From Coenobita brevimanus (Eukaryota; Arthropoda; Malacostraca; Decapoda; Coenobitidae): DNA of 64,000 nt. The stretch's first letter is position 1, and each line of letters begins with the position of its first letter. The stretch is from NCBI GenBank assembly GCA_032717465.1, contig CM064697.1, forward strand, positions 8,756,140 to 8,820,139, read 5' to 3'. A program made the position numbers and the translations under genes. A model generated the notes under the pieces. The model was given only the letters and a program-made list of their open reading frames with translations, searched no databases and was not told where the DNA came from. Below are positions 55,006 through 63,649 of the stretch, in pieces.

Positions 55006-55068
55006 CAATGATGCGGAGGGAGGCTGTGGAACTGGAGCCAGCTCAGCAACCAATCCAATCGGCCAGTC
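55006..55068 (-). CDS. Candidate 63-nt internal coding exon
   Basis: On the minus strand a 3' splice site, TTCCCTCTCCCATCCTCAG, with a CTGAG branch-like word about 28 nt upstream, is followed by 63 nt and then CATTG|GTAAGTAGA, a near-perfect donor. The 63 nt are a multiple of three and open in two frames: one reads DWPIGLVAEL...PPSASL, the other TGRLDWLLSW...LPPHH. The third frame has a stop. It is GC-richer than the flanks. I recognise no protein family, and phase cannot be fixed without neighbours. It may belong to the same transcript as the candidate at 57057. A chance splice pair remains possible. Confidence 0.4.
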
Positions 55069-55109
55069 CTGAGGATGGGAGAGGGAACCACAGACTCAGC
55101 GTATTGTTA

Positions 55110-55680
55110 CATTCCGTCACATTTTTCTGTTTAAAAATCAGATTCAGTAGCAAAACTTATTAAAGCTAACATGGAACTAGACACGGCGTCACGATGTAGT
55201 CATACTAAAGCGGACATTTTAGTTTGCTATGTATAATAAGTATGAAAGGTTATAGCGGTCATTTGGTATAGAATGAGGTCAGCCAATATCATAATGAACC
55301 AGAGGCCACACTCCGCCACCACCAGCACCACCTGGCCAACAGCATCAACGAAAACTGGACCAATCATCTTAGTGATGTAGTGATTTCTTTGTTGTTGTTA
55401 TTGTTGGTCCATTTATATCTGAACGTGAACCTGGAGGACTGCAGGCTAAAACTGCCCTTTTTAGTCCACTTTCCTCCTTCATGGAACAGGGAGGGACTTG
55501 ACAGACAATTGTATTACCCGGAATCTTCAGTTTATATCGGAACCGCAGGGTGATGAGATCTCTCTCCGGTAAAAGCAGTTAATTAAGAAGGACTTATTGT
55601 ATATCAGTTCCATCATATAATGCTTCCAGGCAGGGTCACACACACACACACATACGTGCCCTGATTATGTACTATAAATG
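55110..55680. other. Unique sequence
   Basis: Mixed composition with a CCACCACCAGCACCACC word near 55314. No further exon that I can support. Confidence 0.4.
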
Positions 55681-55689
55681 TTAGAGTGA

Positions 55690-55893
<204 letters not shown>

Positions 55894-56190
55894 GAAGTGC
55901 ATGCGCTTGTGCGCGTGTGCAAACTGACTCGGTTAATTCGGATACACACACTTGTAAGGTAAGACAACTAATCTACGTGTGTAATCCATTCTAAACTCAC
56001 AAAACAGACGCATCAGTAACTTAATACATCGTTCGTAAAGGAGATTTTTACACCACTGCTTGATCAACTGCCTAATATATATCTACACACGTCTGCGAAT
56101 CAAGTGAGCCAACCGTACACAGAAAAAACAAAGCACAACCTTGACCTTTTCAGTACCAAAGAGTATCACAATGAAAGAATGGTACGCCAA

Positions 56191-56369
56191 TTAATTCCTT
56201 CAAGTCGGTGATGATGATTTTCTTCAGCTTTGGAGAGACGTTTAGAAGTGGAAGAGTTACAGTAGATATAGCCTTCATTAACCCTTTCAGTACCAAAAGT
56301 CTATTACAGAAATAAATAAATCTTCCGTACACAGCAAGGAAAACTAGGTAATCCGACTGAAATGGTTAA
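56191..56369. mobile_element. TTAA-foldback family, full inverted dimer
   Basis: Starts TTAATTCCTTCAAGTCGGTG; left core TGATTTTCTTCAGCTTTGGA, GAGACGTTTAGAAGTGGAAG, inner GAGTTAC; spacer GATATAGCCTTCA; right inner TTAACCCTTTCAGTACCAAA; right core diverged with CACAGCAAGGAAA; end CCGACTGAAATGGTTAA. Ends and both inner junctions carry TTAA or one-base variants. The inner right terminus is the best-preserved example here. Confidence 0.8.
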
Positions 56370-56859
56370 TTAAACAAGACGCCATCCTATGACCATCACA
56401 TCTGCAAGACGAAAACGGACCCATAACACACTGACGATCGTATGCGTATTATCAAAGCGTTAATACTAAATGTGTATAGAATGGCTCTGATAAATCGGAC
56501 TCATATCCTTCCCAATATCTCAAAAACAGCCCCATCGAGAGTAGTGAAAATTTTTGTACTGTTTTCTCGTTGTGGACCTTTCTTAACATCTTATCCAAAT
56601 CGAATCTATATTTTTACGCAGTACACTTTAACATCATTTACGTTATCGATATCCTGTTTTCATATCCTCTTTAATATACTCTTATACATCACTGACGTTG
56701 ATTAAGCCAATAGTAAAATTATATAACGTGCATGATACGAAGGTTTAATATGCATATTAAATCGCTAACAAGATGGTGTTACCGACTCTCCTACGCGAAA
56801 ATGAATACGGCCTGATGCGAAGTGACCCAGATTTCCTTTCCACATGGACCATGTTACTT

Positions 56860-56985
56860 TTTCCCCTTCAGTTTTATCTTATTCTTGACCTCGCTCGTAG
56901 TAAAGGGGTTAAGGAAGGCTATAACTGGCCCTCAAGTTCGAAAAGTAAAAAGGACTCCATCGACTGAAGGGAGTGTTAAGGTAAG
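56860..56985. mobile_element. TTAA-foldback family, short dimer with spacer
   Basis: CCCCTTCAGTTTTATCTTAT, CTTGACCTCGCTCGTAGTAA, AGGGGTTAAGGAAGGCTATA (inner end plus spacer), CTGGCCCTCAAGTTCGAAAA, then CATCGACTGAAGGGAGTGTTAA. Both arms have lost their cores. Confidence 0.6.
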
Positions 56986-57056
56986 AATATTAAGTGACCT
57001 AGATTTCCTCCACACTAAGGCCATGTCACACTTGCTTATTTTCAAAGTGGCCTCAC

Positions 57057-57116
57057 CGCGGGCACAGAGGGTACAAGGAGTGGCCCTGTCCTCTCCGCCA
57101 CCAGGGCCACAGCAGA
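57057..57116 (-). CDS. Candidate 60-nt internal exon, possibly longer
   Basis: On the minus strand CTTACCCACACACACCCTTGCCCTTCAG is a pyrimidine-rich acceptor, shown here in parts as CCCACACACACCCTTGC and CCTTCAG. It is followed by 60 nt ending CCCGCG|GTGAGG. All three frames are open (one reads SAVALVAERT...PSVPA). An alternative acceptor, GGTCTGCTTTACAG, lies about 57 nt further upstream, and the extension is also open. The segment is CpG- and GC-rich and unique. Length modulo three matches the 55006 candidate, so either frame could continue into it. Evidence is weaker than there because the donor has G, not T, at +6. Confidence 0.28.
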
Positions 57117-57289
57117 CTGAAGGGCAAGGGTGTGTGTGGGTAAGGGCGGGCAGGGGCCATAGTCTGCTCCTGTAAAGCAGACCTCCAAGCCTCAGCCATG
57201 CCCCTCAATGGCTTTCCCTGTTGCTGTGTTTACCTCATCCTCGCTAACGACTGGGCACGAGGGCATCTCATTTTACCAACCTTCCCCTT

Positions 57290-57577
57290 CCTCTCCCTGC
57301 TTCCTACCCTTCTCTTCATCTCTCTTTCTTCCCTTTCCTTGCCCCGCTTCCTCCCCTTCCCCTTATCTCCTCCTTTCTCCTTCCTCTTACCCTTTCTTCA
57401 TCCCTCTCCCCTTCATCTCTCTCCATCCCATCACTTCCTCTCTCCCTTTCTTCCCCCCTCCCTTTTCCTCTCTTCTTCCTTCCTCCCTTCCCTTTCCTTT
57501 TCCTTTCTTTCTCCCTTCCCCGTCCTCTCCCTCTCCTCCTCCCTTCCTTTTCCTCTCTCCCTTTCTTCTTCCTATTC

Positions 57578-57650
<73 letters not shown>
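57290..57650. repeat. Polypyrimidine block ending in (CT)n
   Basis: CTTCCTCC/TTTCCTC words, then (CT)n with a CCC interruption at 57573-57650, which runs directly into a foldback element. Confidence 0.8.
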
Positions 57651-57653
<3 letters not shown>

Positions 57654-57860
57654 CCTCTTCACTACGATGGCGTTTTTTTATATTCTTCCCAGCTCACAAT
57701 TTCACTCGGATCAGGAGAAATATATCGAAAGGGGGAAGATACAGCCTATTAACCTCTTCACTTCGAGAAATCTACTGTAAATCTATTGTAAACTAAATAT
57801 AATAAAATTGGATACAGGAAGGTAAAAGTACAAAATACGTCCTCAGACTGAAGGGGTTAA
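57650..57860. mobile_element. TTAA-foldback family, full inverted dimer, reference copy
   Basis: Starts TTAACCTCTTCACTACGATG, ends GACTGAAGGGGTTAA. Left arm TTTATATTCTTCCCAGCTCA, CAATTTCACTCGGATCAGGA, inner CGAAAGGGGGAAG; spacer ATACAGCCTATTAA; right arm CCTCTTCACTTCGAGAAATC, TAATAAAATTGGATACAGG, AAAAGTACAAAATACGTCC. About 211 bp with TTAA at both outer ends. No coding capacity, so a transposase would have to act from elsewhere. Confidence 0.8.
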
Positions 57861-58160
57861 TCTTACACCTCTCACTGTTTACAATATTAATTTTATCCTT
57901 CAACTCTCACCTGTTCACATCATTAATTTTATCAATTTCTTGTCTTTCTCTTGATATCCACTAATTCTTATGACTCTCCCCTTCACTTTTATTTGTGTGT
58001 TATCCTCTTGATTCTCCTGTACACGTATTCGCTTCTTCATCCTGTCCATTCTTTAACTTTCAAATTCTTGTTTTGCAATTACCACTTTCGTTTTAAGATT
58101 CTTTTTTCATGTCTCTAGATCCCACCTTACTCGATCTTTACGAGGAAAAAGGGATAAATC
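57861..58160. other. T-rich unique sequence
   Basis: A CTCTCACCTGTTCACATCAT / CTCTCACTGTTTACAATATT pair, each followed by TAATTTTATC, about 40 bp apart at 57870-57935, is a short duplication. Otherwise nothing. Confidence 0.45.
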
Positions 58161-58163
58161 ATC

Positions 58164-58212
58164 ATCATCACCATTACCACCAATATCATCATCGTCATTA
58201 TCGTCATCATCG

Positions 58213-58245
<33 letters not shown>

Positions 58246-58530
58246 CCGTCGTCGTCATCATCATTATCGTCGTCATGATCATGATCATCATCATCATCAT
58301 CATCATTATAATTATCACCAGCACCACCATCAAAATCGTCATCATCATCAGCACCACCATCATCATCATCATCGTCATCATCATCATCATTTTTACTATC
58401 ACAACCACCACCACCATCATCATCATCATTATTACTATCACCACCATCATCATCATCATTATTACTATCACCACCATCATCATCATGATCAAGATCATGA
58501 TCATGATCATGATCATCATCTTTCATGTTT
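58164..58530. repeat. (ATC)n/(ACC)n triplet array
   Basis: Over 350 bp of CAT/CAC/CGT triplets. TTACTATCACCACCATCATC recurs three times at about 58395-58475 as a unit of about 33 bp. Ends in GATCAT hexamers. Poly-His/Asp/Met frames are artefacts. Confidence 0.95.
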
Positions 58531-58534
58531 CTCT

Positions 58535-58566
58535 ATCCTACCTTTCCCGATCTTCACAGGGAAAAA

Positions 58567-58605
<39 letters not shown>

Positions 58606-58635
58606 AATAATTCTATCTATCTATCTATCTATCTA
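58535..58635. repeat. (GAT)n and (CTAT)n
   Basis: About 13 GAT triplets from 58568 and about six CTAT units from 58613. The flank TTTCATGTTTCTCTATCCTA..CCTTTCCCGATCTTCACAGGGAAAAA before it repeats TTTTCATGTCTCTAGATCC..CTTACTCGATCTTTACGAGGAAAAA at 58106-58150, so a 40-bp segment brackets the ATC array in direct orientation. Confidence 0.9.
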
Positions 58636-58756
58636 TATACCTAGGCTGCTTCCCCCAAGGAAAGGGAGGTAGCCGAGACAGGACGACACACTCCCCATTT
58701 ACTCATCCATTCAAACACATTCATTCGCATCTTAGCCCCAAAGGGGAGAACGGACA
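58634..58756. other. Unique GC-richer segment, possible repeat-element relic
   Basis: GCTGCTTCCCCCAAGGAAAG, GGAGGTAGCCGAGACAGGAC, then CATTCATTCGCATCTTAGCC. Sandwiched between CTAT and ATA tracts as SINE fragments often are, but no Pol III boxes are visible. Confidence 0.35.
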
Positions 58757-58757
58757 G

Positions 58758-58760
58758 ATG

Positions 58761-58800
<40 letters not shown>

Positions 58801-58810
58801 TAATAATAAC
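58758..58810. repeat. (ATA)n microsatellite
   Basis: About 13 AAT/ATA triplets, then GATAATAAT. Confidence 0.95.
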
Positions 58811-58984
58811 CATAATCAAAAAGATCATCATCATCATCTCAGGGCAAGTAAAGTCGTGTAACAGTAGCAAGAATAAAAACACACGTATAACCATCGTATT
58901 ACTGAGGTTCTTGTTGGGTAAAAAATGTCACTTTCGCAATACAATGCATCTACCCGGCGTGATTTATTTTCCTGATTCTCCACC

Positions 58985-59345
58985 TTCTACTCGATTTCTG
59001 CCACTTTACACTTTACTACGAAGATTTTATTCTATTCTTGCTACACTCAAGCAATTTTACTCTAAGGGAGATTTTGAAATGGATTCCTACCGCCTTCCCA
59101 AAGAGCCTTACTACGATCACGTCTTGATGTTATTGCTGTTACCTCCAAGAAATTTCAATGTCCTGTTGATTTTATTGCTCCTACCTCCAAGAAATTTTAC
59201 TGTTTTACTGATTTTATTGTTGCTGCCACCATGAAACTCTTGAGAAACTTCATAACCGTACAGAGACAACCATCACTGCCTCCCTTCAATACGAGAAATC
59301 CATCAAAAACTTAATAAAATCGCCTTGAAGCGGCAAGAATATACA
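58985..59345. mobile_element. TTAA-foldback family, expanded or nested copy
   Basis: Left-arm-like CACTTTACTACGAAGATTTT, ATTCTTGCTACACTCAAGCA, GGAGATTTTGAAATGGA, spacer-like TACCGCC, then CCTTACTACGATCACGTC and TTACCTCCAAGAAATTT. The phrase GTT(A/G)...TTATTG(C)T..TACCTCCAAGAAATTT is itself tandemly repeated at about 59140 and 59190. A right arm, CCCTTCAATACGAGAAATCC..ATAAAATCGCCTTGAAGCGGCAAGAATA, ends near 59345. The central part was locally duplicated. Confidence 0.55.
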
Positions 59346-59349
59346 ACAA

Positions 59350-59740
59350 GGACACAATCTCAGTGAACAGATAAGGGAAGTCCGCGTGTATACCTCTTTC
59401 ACACTAAACTGGCCCAGATTTTCGTCTTCCTGTAGCTTTATTTCACGCAGCTCAGTAGCAGAATAAAACAAAACTCTTGACTCCACGTTCTTTGTACCCC
59501 ACTACTTAGAGTCTTGCACCACGTTCAAGTGTTAATCTATTGTTGCAACTCGGCATGCAAAATGGAGAGATGACAATTTAAATCCAAGTCAGAGTGAGAG
59601 GAGTATAATTTCCTTATCTTAAATGATTAGGCCAGCACGTTACACGCACAACTAACAAAAACAATTATATAAAAAAAGGTGGTGACCAACTTTCTCAGCC
59701 ATTCCCTCAACTACATTCTCTAGTGGGTTATCTTCTCTTA
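59350..59740. other. Unique sequence
   Basis: ATTTCACGCAGCTCAGTAGCAG near 59450 may be another foldback core. No gene. Confidence 0.35.
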
Positions 59741-59892
59741 TCCTCTTCAGTTGACGTTTTCTGACTTCTTCTGTGCTCCCTTCAGATGGTTTTATTCAGC
59801 TACAGAGAGGCTTTTTCTACTGAGGGAGTTGAATACAGCCTTTATCAGTCCCTTCATTACTATCTATGGCTCTCCTGAACTTGATAAAAACG

Positions 59893-59925
<33 letters not shown>

Positions 59926-59926
59926 A

Positions 59927-59967
<41 letters not shown>

Positions 59968-59989
59968 TCATCGAACTGGAAGGAGTTAA
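59741..59989. mobile_element. TTAA-foldback family with AC/GA microsatellite inside
   Basis: Left end CCTCTTCAGTTGACGTTTTC; core CCCTTCAGATGGTTTTATTC, AGCTACAGAGAGGC, inner TACTGAGGGAGTTGAA; spacer TACAGCCTTTATCAG; right arm CCCTTCATTACTATCTATGG, CTCCTGAACTTGATAAAAAC; then (AC)n and (GA)n; then the right end AACGTCATCGAACTGGAAGG and AGTTAA. The right arm is split by the compound microsatellite. Confidence 0.75.
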
Positions 59990-59999
59990 GTTCTGCAAA

Positions 60000-60180
60000 C
60001 ACGGGTCGAGACAGCATTCGTTGACGCGCTACGGTTCGAATTCAGGAGGTGGCAGGAGGTTAATCTATCACGCAAAAGTAGACAGGGATGCAACGTGGTC
60101 TTCTCCAGTTTCAGTGATTGGACTACGGTAACCTACACTCCAGTCCTGGGTTCCAAAGTGATAATATGGTGTTATTTTTA
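60000..60180 (+). mobile_element. Possible tRNA-derived SINE fragment
   Basis: A good B box, ACGGTTCGAATTC (60031-60043), preceded by GAGACAGCATTCGTTGACGC. The A-box region is poorly conserved. The body GGATGCAACGTGGTCTTCTC and CCTACACTCCAGTCCTGGGT is unrelated to the other two SINEs. A (CATCAT)n/(TTA)n tract follows at 60188-60225. Confidence 0.45.
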
Positions 60181-60412
60181 AAGTTACCATCATCATCATC
60201 ATCATTATTACTATTATTATTATTACATATACAACAGGAAAGTAGTCCACTCCGTCTTGGCTTTCCAAAGGACTGATCTACCCGTGCTTATTAAAAAGCT
60301 ACCGTCCTAAAATAACGCTTATTACGAAAAGGGCAAAACTCCATATGGGGGTAAACGAACAGAAATAAAAAACAACTCAATAAAAAAAACAAACAGGCAC
60401 ACTATAAAATTA

Positions 60413-60423
60413 ACACACACACA

Positions 60424-60470
<47 letters not shown>
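60413..60470. repeat. Perfect inverted (AC)n-CGTG-(TG)n microsatellite
   Basis: An AC tract meets a TG tract at an ACGT centre, giving a perfect hairpin of about 14-15 bp per arm (TG side longer) with no loop bases beyond the centre. Confidence 0.9.
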
Positions 60471-60471
<1 letters not shown>

Positions 60472-60479
60472 GCTCCCCT

Positions 60480-60600
60480 TCCAACCATCCTCTCCACTTC
60501 CCTCCACTCCGCCCATTTCAACTCTCCCCCTTCCACTCCTCATTCCCCTCCCAGAACCCCTCCCCCCACAACACCCAGCCCTCCACCCCGTCAAGTAAAG
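60480..60600. repeat. C-rich CCA/CTCC sequence
   Basis: CCCTTCCACTCC and CCCCTCCC words. Low complexity. Confidence 0.55.
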
Positions 60601-60682
60601 CAAATCATCCCCTGTTGATTCACCGGAGCAAGAGGCTGGATAATTCACATGCAGATTTAATCAAAGCTGTGCACGCGTTTAC

Positions 60683-60771
60683 GTTCGCAGTCCTCGGATT
60701 TACATAGTGCGGGGAGAGAGAGAGAGAGAAAGAGAGAGATGTTCGCAGTATTCGGATTTACATAGTGTTTG

Positions 60772-60827
<56 letters not shown>
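60683..60827. repeat. Tandem duplication carrying (GA)n
   Basis: GTTCGCAGTCCTCGGATTTA, then CATAGTGCGGGGAGAG, is repeated 58 bp later as GTTCGCAGTATTCGGATTTA, CATAGTGTTTGGGGAGAG. The first copy ends in about 14 GA units and the second in about 25. Confidence 0.9.
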
Positions 60828-60830
<3 letters not shown>

Positions 60831-60979
60831 TGTATGCTGGGAAGAATATATTTATGTGTACATATGAGTATATATGAGGATGTGACTATGTAAAAGCAAA
60901 ATGTGAGCGAGAATGTATTAGCCTGCGTGTGTACCGTAAGGGTATGTGTGTATGTATGTGTACCTGTATGTGCGCGTCT

Positions 60980-61219
60980 ATTAGCCAGCCACCTTGTCCA
61001 ACTGTGTGGAAGGCTGTGTGAGTGACAAAGCATACGTGTGTTCCATGTGCATGTATGTGTGTGAGTATATGTGTATGTGCGCGTAAGGGTACATGTAGGA
61101 GTGTACGTATGACCACTACCGCGTGTATGCATAAAAAAAGTGCACAGTATAACCAAGGTGGAGGGAGGGCATAAGACAGCTTGCCAGTTCATCCAACTGC
61201 GAGTGAGAGCGGGTGAGTG

Positions 61220-61315
<96 letters not shown>

Positions 61316-61765
61316 CAGGGTGCAGGAGGTTATGTGAAAGCCGTCCATTCGTCCAAATGTGAGAAAATGAATGAGAGACCACACCAGCGTGGGTGTGTAC
61401 TGTGGATATGTACAGTATATATATTTGTACTGTATATATATGTGTGAAAGAGTGTAAGCAATGTGTAGGGAGAGGGATATAATATAGCCATCCATCTTGT
61501 CTAACTGTGAGAAAATAAGACTGGGTGTATCAGTGTGACTACTTACAGTATGTGCGTAGTATGTGTGTATGTACGTGCATCTGTGTGTATAGATGTGCAA
61601 GCCTGTATGCAGCCAGGGTGTTGAGTGTACATAATGCAACTAACCAACTCACGCAACTGTGAGAAAGAATGAACGAGGGAGTATTTCCGTGTGTATATGT
61701 GTGTGAGTGAAGGAAATGTGAGCGTCTGTGTGTGTGTATGAAAGCAAGCAGGCAATGTATACATC

Positions 61766-61818
<53 letters not shown>

Positions 61819-61870
61819 GGAGGGAGGGTATAGGAGAGGCAGCCAGGTCGTGCCACTGTTTACTCGCGGG
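60980..61870 (-). repeat. Very degenerate tandem array, period about 145-200 bp
   Basis: A core of about 35 bp, read on the plus strand as CCATCTTGTCCAACTGTGAG followed by AAAATGAATGAG, recurs near 60990, 61191, 61350, 61490, 61648 and 61838. Between cores lie GTGTATGTGTGTGAGT-rich segments, two of which have grown into pure GT tracts (61226-61311 and 61770-61816). On the minus strand a frame runs through several copies, giving similar peptides (HSWTRWLAN, RSWMNWQAV, FGRMDG, SQLDKMDG, SQLRELVSC). Unit identity is low, so the array is ancient. Confidence 0.65.
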
Positions 61871-61899
61871 AGGCTCATCACAGACACCGCCAACTCACT

Positions 61900-62123
61900 A
61901 GGTAGCTCCGGCAGGCAAGGAACATTTTTTCATGTAAACAGACTTCACCGTATGTCTCACTTTCTCACTGTTACTCATTCTCTTTCTGTCTTACTCACTA
62001 TCTCCCTTTTTACTCACTCTCCTTCTGTCTCTGTCTATCGATCTGTCTGTCTATGTCTGTCTATATATCTGTCTATTGGGCAGTGCACAGGAATGACACT
62101 GTTTTCACCAAGTCATTCATGCA

Positions 62124-62129
<6 letters not shown>
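61900..62129. repeat. C/T-rich sequence with CTGT/CTAT tetramers
   Basis: CTCACT..CTCTTTCTGTCTTACTCA repeats near 61952-62030, then CTGTCTATCTGTCTAT units to 62075. Confidence 0.6.

Positions 62130-62163
<34 letters not shown>
62129..62163. repeat. (TC)n microsatellite
   Basis: About 17 perfect units. Confidence 0.95.
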
Positions 62164-62167
<4 letters not shown>

Positions 62168-62284
62168 TAGTCCTATTTGCATCATCTTATCACTTTTGCC
62201 TCTCATTTATTCCATTTCCTTCTTCTCCAGCAACTTACCTCTTTCATTTCTTCCTAAAAGGCCATCGCCATCAATACCACCATC

Positions 62285-62368
62285 CCTTACTCACCTCCAT
62301 ACTCATCATCATCATCATCATCACCATCCTTTACTCACCTCCATACTCATCATCATCATCATCATCAC
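62285..62368 (+). repeat. Duplicated ACTCACCTCCATACTC with (ATC)n
   Basis: TTACTCACCTCCATACTCAT followed by CATCATCATCATCA occurs twice, about 47 bp apart. Confidence 0.9.
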
Positions 62369-62568
62369 GTCCACCCAGGGGCACACCAAGATAGTTCTGA
62401 AAGGAGAGGGAGGCTACGTTAAAATTCTGAGAGCATGCTTATCCACTTTGGCATATTATCACGTAAAAGAAGATAACGATGGAATTTGCAGGTGTTAAAA
62501 TAAAAAAAAAACAATCTTCCATTAAGGCCACAGATCCCTCACGTCTCTCTCCTGGATAGGCTAATTGC

Positions 62569-62865
62569 TGCCACCACCACTACTATTAAAACTACCACCA
62601 TCGCCACCACTACTATTAAACCTACCACCATCGCCACCACTACTAAAACTACCACCATCGCCACCATCACTATTAAAACTACCACCATCGCCACCATTAC
62701 TTAAACTACCACCATCGCCACCACTACTATTAAAACTACCACCATCGCTACCACTACTATTAAACTTTCCACCATTGCCACCAGCACTATTGAAATTACC
62801 ACCATCGCCACCAACACTATTAAAACTACCACCATCATCACCACTACTACTACTAACGATATCAC
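62569..62865 (+). repeat. 30-bp minisatellite, about 10 copies
   Basis: ACCACCATCGCCACCACTAC then TATTAAAACT: units of 30 bp (occasionally 27), highly regular through 62760 and decaying after. The unit length is a multiple of three, so one plus-strand frame reads LPPSPPLLLK repeatedly. This is a property of the repeat, not evidence of a gene. Confidence 0.95.
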
Positions 62866-63605
62866 CACTTCTATCGTCTTCACAACTATTCCAAAGAAAA
62901 TCACAGTTCCACCACTGTTGTCACCACCACCACCATTATCACAAATACTATCCCCTCCACCACCACAACTACCATCCCCTTTACCACAACCACTTTCATC
63001 AGCACCACCACTAACAACAACAACATCACAATCATCACCATCACTACTACCACCACCTTCACCATGACTAATTCCACAATCATCACCATCACTAAAACTA
63101 TCACTACCACCACTAAAACCATATCATGAATACCACCAGCACAGCTATGATTATCACCTTCGCCAAAGTCACTTTCAACACCACCATCACCATCACGACG
63201 ACCACCTCTAGCACCACAGTCACCGTCATTATCATCACCACTGTCACAACCACCATTACTACTATCATCACCAACATTACCATCACAAACATTTACATCA
63301 CTATCACCATCATGACTACCACCACCACCACCACCACCATCAGGACCACGTACCACCTCCATCACCACAACCGCGAGTATTACCATTAGCAACACGACTA
63401 CAGCCATAACCACAAGGACCACCATCATCACCACCACCACAACCACAATCACCACCACAACCTGTATCATCACCACTACAACCGATATCATCATCACCAA
63501 CACCACTATCACCATCAACATCCCACAACCACTATCACCACCACAACCCGTATCATTCTCACCACCACCATCACCACCGCCACCACCATCACCAGCAGCA
63601 GCAAA
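62866..63605 (+). repeat. Degenerate ACC/ATC-rich array
   Basis: About 740 bp composed almost wholly of ACC, ATC, ACA and CAC triplet-like words without a fixed unit; no T-rich or G-rich breaks. Probably the decayed continuation of the preceding minisatellite. Confidence 0.8.
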
Positions 63606-63649
63606 GGCACCAAGGAGAAGGAGTGTCATGATGAAGGTCCTTGTGATTT

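Noticed and set aside
55044..55062. Double CCAAT (CCAATCCAATCGG) as an NF-Y promoter element
   Set aside because: It lies inside the minus-strand exon candidate, where it simply encodes part of the open frame, and no other promoter motif is near.
60758..61639. 293-codon minus-strand frame with repeated W- and D-containing peptides
   Set aside because: The repetition comes from the decayed tandem array and GT tracts. No plausible start, splice sites or domain; kept only as a repeat finding.
62569..62865. CRISPR-like array
   Set aside because: Units are contiguous with no unique spacers, and the genome is eukaryotic.
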